This document shows positions 35,233 to 46,854 of a stretch of 64,000 nt of DNA, one piece after another. The first letter of the stretch is position 1; each line of letters begins with the position of its first letter. Made by a program: the position numbers and the translations under genes. Origin of the DNA: Chondrilla cf. caribensis (Eukaryota; Porifera; Demospongiae; Chondrillida; Chondrillidae); NCBI GenBank assembly GCA_964020155.1, contig OZ026550.1, positions 3,863,852 to 3,927,851 of the forward strand. The letters are read 5' to 3'. Below the pieces are notes generated by a model. That model did no database searches. It was not told the DNA's origin and saw only the letters and a program-made list of their open reading frames with translations.

Positions 35233-35453
35233 GGCAGTGGCCTCTTCAGATTCAGAATTTTCGCTACTATCACAATGAAATTTTTCCTTCCATTCTGAAT
35301 TTGAAAATTAATATAATGTAAGCTGATGTCAAGAATAATAAAAAATCCTTACAACACACTTTTTAATCAGTATGTAATCAATGACATACATAATATGTAA
35401 ATATAGCTGATTTTGAATTGTGCATAACTTTGCATATATGTATGCATAAGATG

Positions 35454-35560
35454 TGTATGTTCATGTGTGTGGACATGACCATGTGAATGTGTCGTGTGTA
35501 CCTGTGTATGTTCATGTGTGTGGACATGACCATGGGAGTGTGTCGTGTGTATGTGTATGA
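35454..35560. repeat. Two tandem copies of a 52-bp sequence
   Basis: TGTATGTTCATGTGTGTGGA starts at 35454 and 35505, each followed by CATGACCATG and GTGTCGTGTGTA. Confidence 0.75.
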
Positions 35561-35582
35561 GGAGATTCGTCTTCGGTGTAAC

Positions 35583-37044
35583 AGAAAGTACCTTCTTATT
35601 CACGATTGGCGATACAGATGACTCAGAAGAAGCCTTCAGCTTGCACCAAACATTGTAAACTTGATCATCATTGATGTTGTACTCCTCTTCGTAACGTTTA
35701 TTGTACAGCTTCAGCGTTTCCTGGTCCAATACTGCTTCCAATTGCCTTATAGCTGAAGTACTATCTTTCTCCTCAGCATCATAGGAATCTTTGGTATGTG
35801 CAGAGTAGCCAATTTTCGTATGATCCGCACTCTCAATGTGATCTAAATCATCATATACTCTTGAAGGTGCGATTCGAGATTCACGTACACTTTCAAAATT
35901 TGGGGGTAAATCCCAGCTGCACAAAAGGCATTCATCAATTTCAGCGGTTGTATAGTGTACCAAGCTTCTTTAAAGACTCTGGCAAAAATCTGCTTGGTAA
36001 CAAAACTTCCAGAGTGATCAGATTTGTACACATCACACGCTTTCCTCCAAGCATCTTTCAAAGGTTTGAAAAATCCAACATCCAATGGTTGGGATTATAT
36101 ATGATGAGTGTGGGAGTAAACAATAGAGATACATGCCATTTTCCTTGCAAAATGTTGAATTTGCAAGTTAACATGGGATCTATGGCCGTCCACAAGGAGC
36201 ACAACTGGACGCACTTTGACTTGACGAGCAAAATGATTGGCAATCCAGCCATAGAAAAGCTCTATGTCAATCCATCCATTCGGAGATTTCCCAAAATATG
36301 CTCCTTCCACCCCAACTTCGAGAGGGTTATACCCAAAACGAAAACCTGGATAGATATGCATTAGGGGTATCACTTCTCCTGCCGCAGAGCCACCACAAAG
36401 AACAGTGATTTGATCCTTGCAATTACCAGATATGGTATACAGGTCCTTTGTATTTGTCTGGCACAATACTTTCCCTGATTTGGGGCAAAGGGCAAACCCA
36501 CTTTCATCTACATTCCAGAAGTACCTTGGGTCATCATTGATCTCATGTATTTCCAGGAATTTTTCAGAATCAGCAAACCATTGGGTAAGTCTCTGCTTTG
36601 TGCAGCTAGCTGCTCTAGTCGATTCCAGTTGCTCAGGTTTGCACAATGATAGTTCAAGGTGCCTTCTCAAAAATCCTTGTCACCACTTTTTACCAGGTTT
36701 TCCGTTCTTGAATGGTTTGGCCTCTTCTCCATGTCAACAATTTTCTGAACTGTTAGCAAAATCTGCTCTTTGGGTTGACCGTATCCGATCATTGCCATTT
36801 CCATAGCCCACCTTGCGAGTCTTGCTTCCTCCTCATTGGTTGAAACAGTTGGTGGTCCTTGCGTCTGTCCTATCTTCACTTTACCGGGTATATAGTCTGA
36901 TAATGTACTCTTTGGAACCCCAAATGCTCCTTCAGCTTGCCTTAAAGACATTTCACCTTCAGAAACCTTCTCGATTGCTTGTTCCAATTCATTTTTACTG
37001 TATTGCTGGCGTTTATTTGGCTTCGAATTCTTTTTAGCAGCCAT
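35583..37044 (-). pseudogene. pogo/Tigger-type DDE transposase, broken
   Basis: From 37044 the frame opens MAAKKNSKPNKRQQYSKNEL with a Psq/CENP-B-like helix-turn-helix (QAEGAFGVPKSTLSDYI). A frameshift near 36668 leads to the DDE domain: NVDESGF (first Asp), LLVDGHRSH (second Asp) and QPLDVGFFKPLK (third Asp). An in-frame TAA at about 36093 sits just before the third Asp. A second frameshift near 35950 leads to an acidic C-terminal tail (DDLDHIESADH). At the left end the sequence runs into about 35 bases like the TRIM remnants (GAGGAGATTCGT...AGAAAGTACC, 35568-35603), so it abuts or was inserted into a TRIM copy. It is not functional as read. Confidence 0.85.
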
Positions 37045-37984
37045 GAGATATTCTACATGATTAGTGAATAAAATCACAATGAACCTTCAGCAACATCTGT
37101 CCAATAAATGGACCAGTAAGTAAATATGTTTTCACGGAAAGAACATACCTTTGAAGATGGCGATTTTCCTTCAAATGGTCTCGTTTGAATCACTTCTAAG
37201 ATGATCTTTCCTTGTGAACTTTTCAACGATACAAGTAAACGGTAAACACTAGCCCGCACAATTAAAATGACGTCATTCTTAGCTCCGCCCATTTCTGAAC
37301 TCGGTATTCCCTATAGACGTCCACAATGGTGTAATTCGCACTCGATAGCTCTAAAAGAGAACATTGGTTGCACCAACAAAACTCGCCATATTGAAGGTTA
37401 TTAGTTAAGAGTTCGACACATTAAAATAATGTATTCAAAATGTTCCTATTGGCTTGGTCTTGATACCTTTTTCCTAAATGTTCGATAATAGGTGCTGTGC
37501 AGAAAACGGGACCCCCTCCCTACCTGAAAGAGGTCGAAAGTCGATAGATCTACTTCGGCCTCCTCCATGTCAAGCGGATCATCGGAGCATGAATTTTGAC
37601 TTCGGTGACGATTGACCATCTCTTTCGTCTTATATTAACAAGTGCTGGTATCACTGTTTCCCAACATCTCCCGGTGTCTGAAGTATATTCTTTTCGAGAC
37701 TGATTACGATGGGTAGAAAACCTACGATCACTTGACATCTTCATCTGCTTGGATTCGAACATTTAGCTGACAATTTACGAAACTGTCTGACTACAAAAAG
37801 CGAAAATTTTCGATCACTTGAGGTAAACCATAGACTGTCACTTCACGGTATAGGACGGTATTGAGGGTTACGTATATGATGTAAGAACGGTATCCATGGA
37901 CAACGATATCCCATCTAATACCGTATAACAGACTTAGGACGGAACCCGTATGTTGCCGTATTGTCACGTGCTTTCTCCTGTGCA
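37045..37984. other. Sequence flanking the transposase, no gene recognised
   Basis: More GC-balanced than the spacers, so it may be the remaining 5' part of the transposon plus captured sequence. A 70-codon minus-strand frame (37762-37550) has no recognisable similarity. Inverted-looking words such as ACGGTATA and AATACCGTAT occur near 37845-37930. I could not place terminal inverted repeats. Confidence 0.4.
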
Positions 37985-38180
37985 ACCTGCCAATGATCAA
38001 ATTACATTTTGGGAAGACCTACAGTTATTTATTAGTGCAACCATGCAGGTTTTGCAAAACCATATTAATTGAAAACCATACAAATTACAATGACAACATC
38101 ATGCAAGTATAACTAAGGTATAAGGAAGTTAAGGTGGTCATGTCCAGTGCCACTGTGATCATGACTGCATAGGTTGATGA
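37985..38180. repeat. Linker module upstream of collagen copy 3
   Basis: AATGATCAAATTACAT, GGGAAGACCTACAGTTATT and AAGGTGGTCA recur at 46620-46790, 55570-55740, 62225-62410 and, inverted, 62890-63070. Confidence 0.8.
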
Positions 38181-38396
38181 AAATAGTATAGTATATATAG
38201 CATAATATAGAATATATAGGTAATCATTTATATATAATATGTTATATATAATATGGTATAGTAAGATGTATTATATAAATGGGATTGATTCTCATATACC
38301 CATTCTCTGTGAAAGGTACCCTATACACACAGCTATATTGAGCATACTTAGAAAGACATCGTGAATATCATTAAAAGTGGACCTGTTCTCCCAGTC

Positions 38397-38404
38397 TATA
38401 AAAA
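38397..38404 (+). promoter_or_regulatory. TATA box of collagen copy 3
   Basis: TATAAAAA lies 76 bases before the ATG at 38473, at the same spacing as in copies 4 and 5. Initiation is expected about 25-30 bases downstream. Confidence 0.65.
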
Positions 38405-38472
38405 CAGCTTGCTCTGTTGGGTTACCACAAACCAGCACTGAGAAAGATAGAGAGTTGACTGGAGCTACAGTT

Positions 38473-39535
38473 ATGGCTTCAAGCATTCAGGTCTTTCTAC
38501 AAGTCTCTCTATTGTACTATGTGGTGACTACCAGTATTGGGGGTATCACTGATTGGCAAAAGGCATTTTCACAACTTGAAAACAAAGTGAAGGCTTCACA
38601 AGAAGAAATCAAGTCACTCCACCAAATGATAGAACAGTTGGAGAAGAGGCTGGAACCACTCGAAGCAAAAGGTAAATTATTTGGTGAGGTTCAAATACTA
38701 TCAGCAGTCCCTACTCTTCATACGTATACTTGATAATCAGGGCTGTCTTCCTGCTGACTACAGGTAATGAGTATATGTCATTGTATGTCGCCACCTAACG
38801 GTATTGAGTGGGAAGAAAGTATGCAATGAAATATAAAATAGCTAATTTGAGGATTGTATTGACTAAGAAACTCATTCCAAGTATTATAAATTGGAAGTTG
38901 GATCCATACAGGCACAAATTGCTTGGCAAGGGCAGAAACAAGTAAGTCGTTCGAGATAAGTAACTCATAAGGCTGTCCACCCCTGCCCTTGAATTCCTTG
39001 CGTCAATTTTACATTCAACAAAGCTTTACACTTCAATTTTATCCCATTTCTTAATTCTTGGCATGCACACATTACTAGTAGCACATCAGTGGTGTCCATT
39101 GGAATAATTTGTGTCTGTATGCACGTACAAAGGACAAAAGTCGGGTTTTCATTTAGAATCTGAAAAGACAAACAACAGTGAAAATATGTGATAGCTTGTA
39201 CATAAATCTTGTCTGAATGTACTTGTTGTACTACAACAAGTACATAACACCATACCAAAAATGAACACCCTATTACATGCAGGGGAGTCTCCTACTAGCT
39301 GCTCTCTCAGGGATACATAAGTGTACAAATTCATATTTTACATTGAATACAGTATGTGCTAATTCATAAAGTATTATAATCATGTTGCTAATTTGGATTT
39401 CATGAACTCATCGCTTTCTAAACAGATAAACTCCTGGAAAGAACTAGACGACAAGGTGATTGTGAATGTCCACCTGGACCAAAAGGGGTTAGAGGAACAC
39501 CAGGACTGGATGGGAATAATGGAACAAAGCTATAG
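38473..39535 (+). CDS. Collagen gene copy 3, shortened: signal peptide, coiled coil, CxC, no helix
   Basis: Exon 1 (38473-38671) encodes MASSIQVFLQVSLLYYVV, a signal peptide or anchor, then a heptad coiled coil from about residue 28 (FSQLENKVKASQEEIKSL...IEQLEKRLEPLEAK). Donor is GGTAAAT; acceptor TTTCTAAACAG is at 39425. Exon 2 (39426-39535) encodes [19 protein letters not shown], about six Gly-X-Y triplets, then ...NNGTKL and stop TAG (39533-39535). A deletion has joined the early collagen exon to sequence that normally lies 3' of the gene, so the whole triple helix is lost. Splice phase and frame are intact, giving a predicted 102-residue secreted coiled-coil peptide. Whether it is expressed is unknown. 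Confidence 0.7.
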
Positions 39536-39990
39536 GTTTACTGTAAATACTGCTGACTATGAACTCCCAAACTTCATAATATTATATACAATTAGTAGAG
39601 AATCTGTATATTAAATCACCATGCAAGTAAGGTCAATCAAACAAATGTACACGAGACATGAATTTCTTTCAACAATCCTATATACTTATTGCATGAATTT
39701 TAGAACTTAGAATCTGACGTAGCATATTATCTTTGCATTGAACTCTGAGAGAGTGTATATGTGTCTTCATGTGGCCTGTATATTGGGAGACAAGTGGGTA
39801 TGTGTGCATTGTGTGCAAGTTTAATTTGACTTCCCAGCATGTGATTTTAAATGGGAAAGCTATTATTCAATAAAGGTGATAGGACCTGTAGAAAGGATTA
39901 ATTTGGTGCAGATATGCCAAATTTTTCATGTATGTGTCAAAACATGCTTTACACAATAATAGTATTTTGTTTTTAAATAAATTTAATGCA
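39536..39990. repeat. Conserved 3'-flank module, truncated at left
   Basis: Starts inside the module at CTATAGGTTTACTGTAAATAC, the position of about 7425 in unit 1, because of the deletion in copy 3. Confidence 0.75.
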
Positions 39991-40014
39991 TGCAATCCAC
40001 CCCATTAGTGAAAG

Positions 40015-40105
40015 TGTTAGGAGAGGAAACAATGGAAAGTGGGGGGGAAAAGGAGAATTTGGAGTGGGAAGACCTCCAGGACTACCAGGACCACCAAGTG
40101 TGTGA
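40015..40105 (+). pseudogene. Gly-X-Y collagen tail remnant
   Basis: Reads GRPPGLPGPPSV and TGA (40103-40105) after frame correction, as in the other units. Confidence 0.5.
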
Positions 40106-40179
40106 GGAGTTTGGAGCAATGGAATTGTGGGGCAGAGGGGAGACTTTCTGAGGTTAACAAGCTAAGACCTTCCTTTAGT

Positions 40180-40529
40180 AGCTATTTCTTCTAATGTAAC
40201 GATTTTTTGTGCTTCTTCAGGGACACAACAGAGTGGACCAGGACAATCAGAAAATTAATAATACAGCTAACTGAGGAGATTCGTGTTCAGTGCAACAGAA
40301 AGTACCTACTTATTCAAGTAATCCACTGATGGATCCCTAGCTTTCAGTGAACGCATCACATGGAAAACCGTCAACAGGAACGTCGAATACTTCTTTCCGA
40401 GTTATTCGCGGCATTCTTTCTTCTCACAAACGCTCATAGAGTGTAAACAAGGATGTCACCACAAGAAACGCAAGGAAATCCATAACTTTAGCTGAATACA
40501 AGGGAAGTATCAACGGGTAGCTCTGCCAT
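40180..40529 (-). pseudogene. TRIM-family N-terminal remnant 4
   Basis: Start ATG kept at 40527-40529 (MAELPVDTS-like). The RING-like region and first B-box are broken by indels and a deletion near 40455. Confidence 0.72.
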
Positions 40530-40885
40530 TTTCAGGCGTTTCAACGTTACACACGTGCATACATCCACAACTTATGCTTTACAGCATACTATTATATTTA
40601 CTCATCCATTTTATGATTATAATACTTTGTTTTTGTACCACATAATAAATCACACTATTAGCATAAGGCATTACCGCAATAATTATTGAAATTTTACATT
40701 TTGTTACTAGTACATACGTCCAATTCCGTTTTGTATGGAAATATAATATGCCAACATTAAAGTATGTTTTAATAATTATTATTAATAATATTCAATGGTA
40801 TGTTTTACACAAAGTCTATAGACTCTCATGACAATCTGCTAAATTGCTGACTCAGCATTTCCACTAAGGGCAGAACATAACCAGT

Positions 40886-40949
40886 CTAGGCCTTCAGGTC
40901 CTTTTTCCCAAATATCTTCTTCAGTGATCCTCTCATGACCTCCACTGAC
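40886..40949 (-). CDS. Basic-tail terminal exon, unit 5a
   Basis: After the acceptor CTTCTGTTCCTCCAG it reads SVEVMRGSLKKIFGKKDLKA and stop. The orphan exon 1 that should lie to its left is deleted in this unit, yet this exon stays intact. Confidence 0.45.
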
Positions 40950-41451
40950 CTGGAGGAACAGAAGACAGTGCAAAGACACAAACTAATAAGTTTGATATAC
41001 GTATTCACTTTGGTAAGGGTATATGTTATATGTGTGAATAATATTGTAAAGCATAAAAGTAGTATGCTATTACTTGATATTTGTGTACATACATGTACAA
41101 TTAGTGTGCTCAGATCTGGAAGGTGACTGGTTATTGAAATTGGTGAGGTACATACATATATACGTACACATGTATGTGAGTATTTATCTATTGTAAAATG
41201 TATTACTATGTATATATATGCAACTGTATGCAACTATATGTAACTCCATGTTGGCTACAACCACAAATTACACATTACTGAATGTGTTCTAATTCGATGA
41301 CCATATATGCATATATCGTACATACATACATATTATAGGCACACTGCAATTGTAATCATGGTCAAGGATCAGATATGTCAAGTGCACCATAAACAGTACT
41401 CATTAATTTTATGTCAATTCAATTACAAAAATACATTTCTACTAACTACAG

Positions 41452-41494
41452 GAGGATTGAGACAGAATGGATGTCCAATTACCATTAAGCTATG
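41452..41494 (+). pseudogene. Orphan-gene exon 2 remnant, unit 5a
   Basis: Acceptor and donor (GTAAAA) are kept, but GAGGATTGAGAC has a TGA stop in place of Tyr. Confidence 0.6.
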
Positions 41495-41815
41495 GTAAAA
41501 TTACAAAATTCACTGGAAAATCATTACATTATGCTACTGTGTATGACTGCAATACAGTGTATATGTAGCAGAAATTATAATCAGTAAAGGAAGATTAATA
41601 CATACATATGTACCACAGATGTAGAAAGAGAGGTGTCTTGAAGAGTACGGAATCCTTTAGGTAAAGGTCTTTCCACACAAAGTTAAGATTCTAATTATTA
41701 ATAAGATTCTGATTATACTCCAAAAATCCATTATTATTACACATATTCCTGGTTAGTACTTACACTTCACTGAGTCCCTAGCTTGTGCACTATATAAGCC
41801 GGTATTGATAGCAAG

Positions 41816-41876
41816 TTCCCTTCAATCAGAAGTACAGACTTTGGTGCACCCTTCAAGTTACATACTTACTATGCAG
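41816..41876 (+). pseudogene. Orphan-gene exon 3 remnant, unit 5a
   Basis: 61 bases instead of 60, so the frame shifts inside the exon. Donor GTAAGA is kept. Confidence 0.45.
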
Positions 41877-41914
41877 GTAAGACTGTACATGTAAGTATGA
41901 ATATGTAATTTAGA

Positions 41915-42027
41915 CTTCGCGCGCTCTACTGATGGCTCTCCTTTTAGCGAACGAGTGACATGGAAAACCGTCAACAGGAACGTCGAATACTTCTTTACAC
42001 TGCGAGCAAGATATTTTGCTTCTCATC
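41915..42027 (-). pseudogene. Short TRIM fragment
   Basis: The minus strand reads like the linker between RING and B-box (KISCSQCKEVFDVPVDGFPC, HSFAKRRAISRARE). About 110 bases only, joined at 42027 to promoter-like sequence, so the TRIM N terminus is deleted. Confidence 0.7.
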
Positions 42028-42117
42028 ACAAAAATAACAGCTATTAGTTCGCCGGCTAATGCTGCATTATGTGCTTCAATATTAATGGTTCTCCTGTATA
42101 ATGTGTGAGGAGTTAGC

Positions 42118-42225
42118 ATGTCAGGCCTAGGGTAGAGAGCCTGATATCATCAATGGAGGTTGACATTATGACAAGAGGGATTATAATATAATATCAATCC
42201 TACAACGTACCAGAGACTTATACAG
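42118..42225 (+). pseudogene. Orphan-gene exon 1 remnant, unit 5b
   Basis: Same TAG-creating four-base loss as the other remnants, plus a further deletion near 42170. Donor GTACAT is kept. Confidence 0.58.
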
Positions 42226-42580
42226 GTACATAACTAGCTATGTCATACACATACGTACACGTTATCGTATACGTTCACCACTTGCTGTGAAGATGATCAT
42301 TTATAAGTTTGCATACAGCATAAATTTTATCTATTCATTCATTTTATCATTACAATGCTTTCTTTTGTAGTACCTAATAAACAACTGTATTTGCTATATA
42401 CTGCAGTGTTACAATTTGGCATTTTGTGCGTGTTTACAAGTACATAATATATACACACAAGATCAATATGTACGTATATTATATATGTGTCATTAATGTT
42501 TGTTAGAATAATAATAATATTATTAATATCTAATAGTATAACATGTTCTACACAATGTCTATAGACTCTCATTGCAATCC

Positions 42581-42674
42581 CTAAAAATTTGCTGACTCAG
42601 CATTTCTTCTGTTAACCTTCATGTCCTTCGTCCCAAAAATCTTCTTCAGTGATCCTCCCATGACCTCCACTGAC
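42581..42674 (-). CDS. Basic-tail terminal exon, unit 5b, with extended tail
   Basis: Reads SVEVMGGSLKKIFGTKDMKV and then continues NRRNAESANF to a stop at 42581, because the usual TAG is lost in a small deletion. Acceptor TTCTGTTCCTCCAG is kept. Confidence 0.4.
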
Positions 42675-42885
42675 CTGGAGGAACAGAATACAGTGCAATG
42701 ACACAGACTATTATAGCTATTAAGTTTTGATGATATATGTACTATGTACTAAGGTATGGTATGTGTATGTGTAAATAATATTATGAAGCATAATAATATT
42801 ATGCTATTACTTCATAATTCTGTATATACATGCACAATAAGTGAGATCAGATCTGGAAGGTGACTGATTATTGAAATTTGTGAGC

Positions 42886-42925
42886 TACATACATACATAC
42901 ATACATACATACATACATACATACA
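42886..42925. repeat. (CATA)n microsatellite
   Basis: About nine CATA units. Confidence 0.9.
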
Positions 42926-43505
42926 CATGTACATACTATGTTTTTATCTGTAATAATTGTACAATGTATGTACATACACATGTACATGCACATGTACATA
43001 CGTACCTACTAATCTTTTGTACAATGTACATATTATGTACATAGGTATGCGAACTCCATGTTGGCTACAACCACAAATTGCACATAACTGAATGTGTTCT
43101 AATTTGATGTCCATACGTGCATATTATATCATACATACCTTCTTGTATCCTGGTTGAGAGGTGGATCAAAGGAAAAACTGTGCATACATAAGCCATGTAG
43201 CACAGGTCAATGATACAGCACAGGTTACCAGACAGGTTTCATTGTTAGGATTAATTGTGTGAGAACAATTAAGGCAGGAAATTGGTAAACACATTTCTAT
43301 TGCATATAATATGTTGTATTGAGCTATGCGCATATTTGCAGTATAAATTGTCTATCATTCACCACGCCAGGATATAACTATTACATATAGGCACAGTGCA
43401 ATTGTAATCATAGTTAAGGTTTACATGGATGTTTCGGGCACACCATAAACAGTACTTATTTATGTCAACCAATTAATTTTACAATTACCCTTCTACCAAC
43501 TACAG

Positions 43506-43548
43506 GAGGATTACGACACAATGGATGCCCATTTACCATTGAGCTATG
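43506..43548 (+). pseudogene. Orphan-gene exon 2 remnant, unit 5b
   Basis: Open (EDYDTMDAHLPLSY), but the donor reads ATAAGA instead of GTAAGA. Confidence 0.55.
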
Positions 43549-44989
43549 ATAAGACTACAAATTTTCACTGAAAAATCATTACATTATGCTACTGTGTATA
43601 TACAATACAATACTGCAATACAGTGTATATGTAGCAGAAATTATAATCAGTAAAGAAGGATCAATACATACATACGTACAGCAGATGTAGAAAGAGAGGT
43701 GCTTTGAAATCCTTGAGCTAAAGGTCTTTCCACTCCAAATAAGATCCTACATACATACAATACATATTATGATGAACATGCACATGATATGTATGCACTG
43801 TTCATGTGGTATAGCAAGTACAATTAGACAGGAAAATTCATTGCAAATTACATTTGATGACTCTACATGTAAGTACAAATATATAATTTTAGACAGGACA
43901 AGAATAAGTATATTATGTATAATAATATTATATGTATCTTAATGCATATCTACATACATATTAATTATTAAAACATTGAGAAAAATACATAATGTAACTA
44001 TGCAAACTAGAATGCTCAGCTGTTAACATGTACACATGTACTTACATACACTGCATGCCCATACAAACTACACTTGGTGTATTGTTGACAATGCTTTAAA
44101 CTATGTATATATCTTGACACAGTATATGCACATACATATGTACACACACATGGTATATGTGATGTACTTGTTAAAAGTAATAAACCTTACATACATTCAT
44201 CTGTACATACAGCTCATGCATACCAAAAAATGGCTATGTACATACATATGTATGTTTGTGTGAATGTTGGGTCTAGTAATTCAACGTCAACATCGATCAG
44301 TCTCAATTATGTTAATGTTTGTTTCAATTGCATTAATATCAGATATTAATAGAAACACATAAGAATGAATTCCATTTGAGCACTATTGAGCAAATTAGAG
44401 TCCTGGACCTTTCTCTTCCACATGTACGCAAACCATCCTCAATTTGCTAGCATGTTATACCACATGTGCAAAACAAAATGTCATGTTAATACACTCATCA
44501 TGATGTACATACGAAACGTTAGGCTCCATTCCTGAAGGAATTAGAGATTTTTTACTTGGAAAATGTGACCTCCAGCATCTAGTGAAATGTGGTCTAAGCT
44601 TTGACAGCCTGTATGTCACCCTTTCACATGTAGAAGAATAGGAATATTACAATATTCTAAAAGTAAGGGTCAATGAGAATGCTCCATGGTGATGAGCATA
44701 TGGCATATGTGAGTTGAACCTGTTAAATCCGATCATGAAGTGCTTAAAAACTCTGGGGCATTTCGAGTTGTTTTTCAATCATGACACACATCTGATGAAG
44801 TTTATATACCATATTTATGGAGAATATATGCATAATGGACCATTTTTCCATTTTTAACATAGGTAATATATACCATCTTCAAATGTACCGCTTTTCAGCG
44901 TGATTGTGGTTATAAACAATGCATTCTAAAGTGTGTTTCAATATAAATCATTTGATGTCGTTAACATAAGGCCTCAATGTTTATGTATA
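43549..44989. other. Unit filler
   Basis: Similar to 13700-14500 in patches. The stretch 43900-44640 looks unique and AT-rich. No supported gene. Confidence 0.45.
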
Positions 44990-45205
44990 CCGTATAGCAG
45001 GAAAGTTTCGTGGACTACATGTTTCACGAATTGCGCGAAGAAACTGGCATTCGCGAAAGTTTTATTCGTGAATACTCAATGACGTAATCGTCTGACAATC
45101 AATTAACACGATGGGCGTTGAAAATGGAGAAACCTTTTTTTGCAAAATCCGTGAATTTGAGCGATTCAAGAAAGTTTTGTCCCGCGAAACTTTCCCACTA
45201 TACGG
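44990..45205. mobile_element. MITE of 216 bp, TA-type target site
   Basis: Left end CCGTATAGCAGGAAAGTTTC and right end the inverse of CCGTATAGTGGGAAAGTTTC, flanked by TATA on both sides (44986-44989, 45206-45209). The paralogous site at about 14490 lacks it, giving an empty-site comparison. A TA-type duplication fits Tc1/mariner-like transposition. Confidence 0.85.
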
Positions 45206-45478
45206 TATACATTTTCACAATTGCAACAAAGGTATGTACAACCTCAATATACCTGTTATAATATGTATATATGTATCATACCATTGTTACAAATGTATCC
45301 ACAAATGTACATTAAAGTAGGTAAATTGCCTGGTAGGTATAGTCAAGAGGTGAGAATGTGTGCACTATGTACAATGAACAGTTGAAACTCTTCAAACAGA
45401 CTCATGAGGTTGAGATCAGACCATGTTATATGTTAGAATATAATATACTCGCAATAGTGTGTACCTGAGTGGAGGTGA

Positions 45479-45600
45479 AGATCAAAAATAGCCAGACAAA
45501 TTCGCTGGTTTCGACATTAACAGCAAAAAGACCAATGATCCAGTGATTCCAGTCAGAAGGAATATTATTATTGTTTTGACTATGTTACTACAAAAAGAAA
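45479..45600 (-). pseudogene. Hydrophobic-exon copy, unit 5
   Basis: The minus strand reads KTIIIFLLTGITGSLVFLLL, then MSKPANLSGYF and stop. It is two or three residues shorter than the other copies. Confidence 0.4.
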
Positions 45601-45641
45601 CAAAGCAGGCATGATACAGGTGTACCAAAATAAGATTATAC

Positions 45642-45785
45642 AGTGGAACCTCTCTATAAAGGACACGTTGAGACCATTATTATAGTCCTTATTACAGAGG
45701 TTTCCTCAATACAGAGGTCATTTGATACACTACAGTACTACACTGGGACATAGAATGGTGTCCTCTTTTATAGAGGTTTCCACAT
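45642..45785. mobile_element. Short MITE with CAGTGGAACCTC termini
   Basis: Left end CAGTGGAACCTCTCTATAAA, then GGACAC; right end is an imperfect inverse, GTGTCCTC...TATAGAGGTTTCCAC (about 45760-45785). Such termini are known from pogo/Tigger-like elements, and a pogo-type transposase relic lies 9 kb to the left. A link is inference. Confidence 0.65.
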
Positions 45786-46152
45786 TTCAAATGTTTGTAA
45801 TAGAGAGGTTTCTGTGTATATACCATACAAGAGATACTATATGTACTAATTATTATATAACCATACACAAGATGACATGTTGTAAAAGAGTTTAGAGTGC
45901 ATACCCCGAAGGGAGAGAATATTAAATAATATAACATGTATTGCCCTAGTAAATATGGCCCAAAGGTGATAATGGCTTATTTCATGCTGTAAAGAAGGAA
46001 ACCCCGAATAGGTAAAAATTTCAAATTGTTTTTACAGCTGATCAAAGAGCTGAGCTCTTAAGTAATTATTATATTATTAATTAAAAAATTCATTATTCTT
46101 GTAACAATTAAGTGCGCAATAGCAAAAGGACCGGAAGTGTGCAAGTAACATT

Positions 46153-46216
<64 letters not shown>

Positions 46217-46275
46217 TGCACACAAACACAAACATACAAACATACAAACACACACACACACATGCACACACATAC

Positions 46276-46331
<56 letters not shown>

Positions 46332-46340
46332 TGCACAAAC

Positions 46341-46427
<87 letters not shown>

Positions 46428-46433
46428 CTATCA
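46153..46433. repeat. (CA)n microsatellite
   Basis: About 280 bases with ACAAACATACAAACA interruptions. 45786-46152 to its left is unit filler without a gene. Confidence 0.95.
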
Positions 46434-46499
46434 CATTCAAGAGACCTCCTGGGAATGAAATGCTGTGGCAAAATGGTCACAAGAACCTTCTTGTTCGGA

Positions 46500-46592
46500 T
46501 AATGAACTAGGAGATGTTGGGGATACCAGATCAACTTGGACTACAAGGAATATATAGACATCCAGAAGCACTAGGAGATGTTGAGGATACAC
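46500..46592 (+). pseudogene. Decayed Gly-X-Y fragment upstream of collagen copy 4
   Basis: GGACTACAAGGAATATAT and CACTAGGAGATGTTGAGG read as GLQGIY...ALGDVED. With Gly restored at changed positions this would be a short Gly-X-Y run. The same element recurs at 55450-55545 and in a scrap at 22530-22555. Confidence 0.35.
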
Positions 46593-46609
46593 TAATGAAT
46601 GATTTTGAA

Positions 46610-46790
46610 GGATTCAGTCCAGCCTACCAATGATCAAATTACATAATGGGAAGACCTACAGTTGTTCATTAGTGAAACTATGCAGGCTTTGCAAAACAAT
46701 ATCCATTACAATAGCCATAACAATCATGCAATATAATTAAGGTCTAAGGCAATTAAGGTGGTCACTGTGACTGCATATGTCAATGGTATA
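46610..46790. repeat. Linker module, unit 6
   Basis: Matches 37985-38180 and 62225-62410 (CCAATGATCAAATTACATAA, GGGAAGACCTACAGTTGTTC). Confidence 0.8.
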
Positions 46791-46854
46791 TGAACAGTCT
46801 GGAAATTCAGGATGTTTAGGGACCAAGTACTTAGACTAAAGACATGTGTATGAT

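Noticed and set aside
37550..37762. A 70-codon minus-strand frame near the pogo transposase
   Set aside because: No start context, domain or paralogue in the window; kept only as a remark under the spacer.
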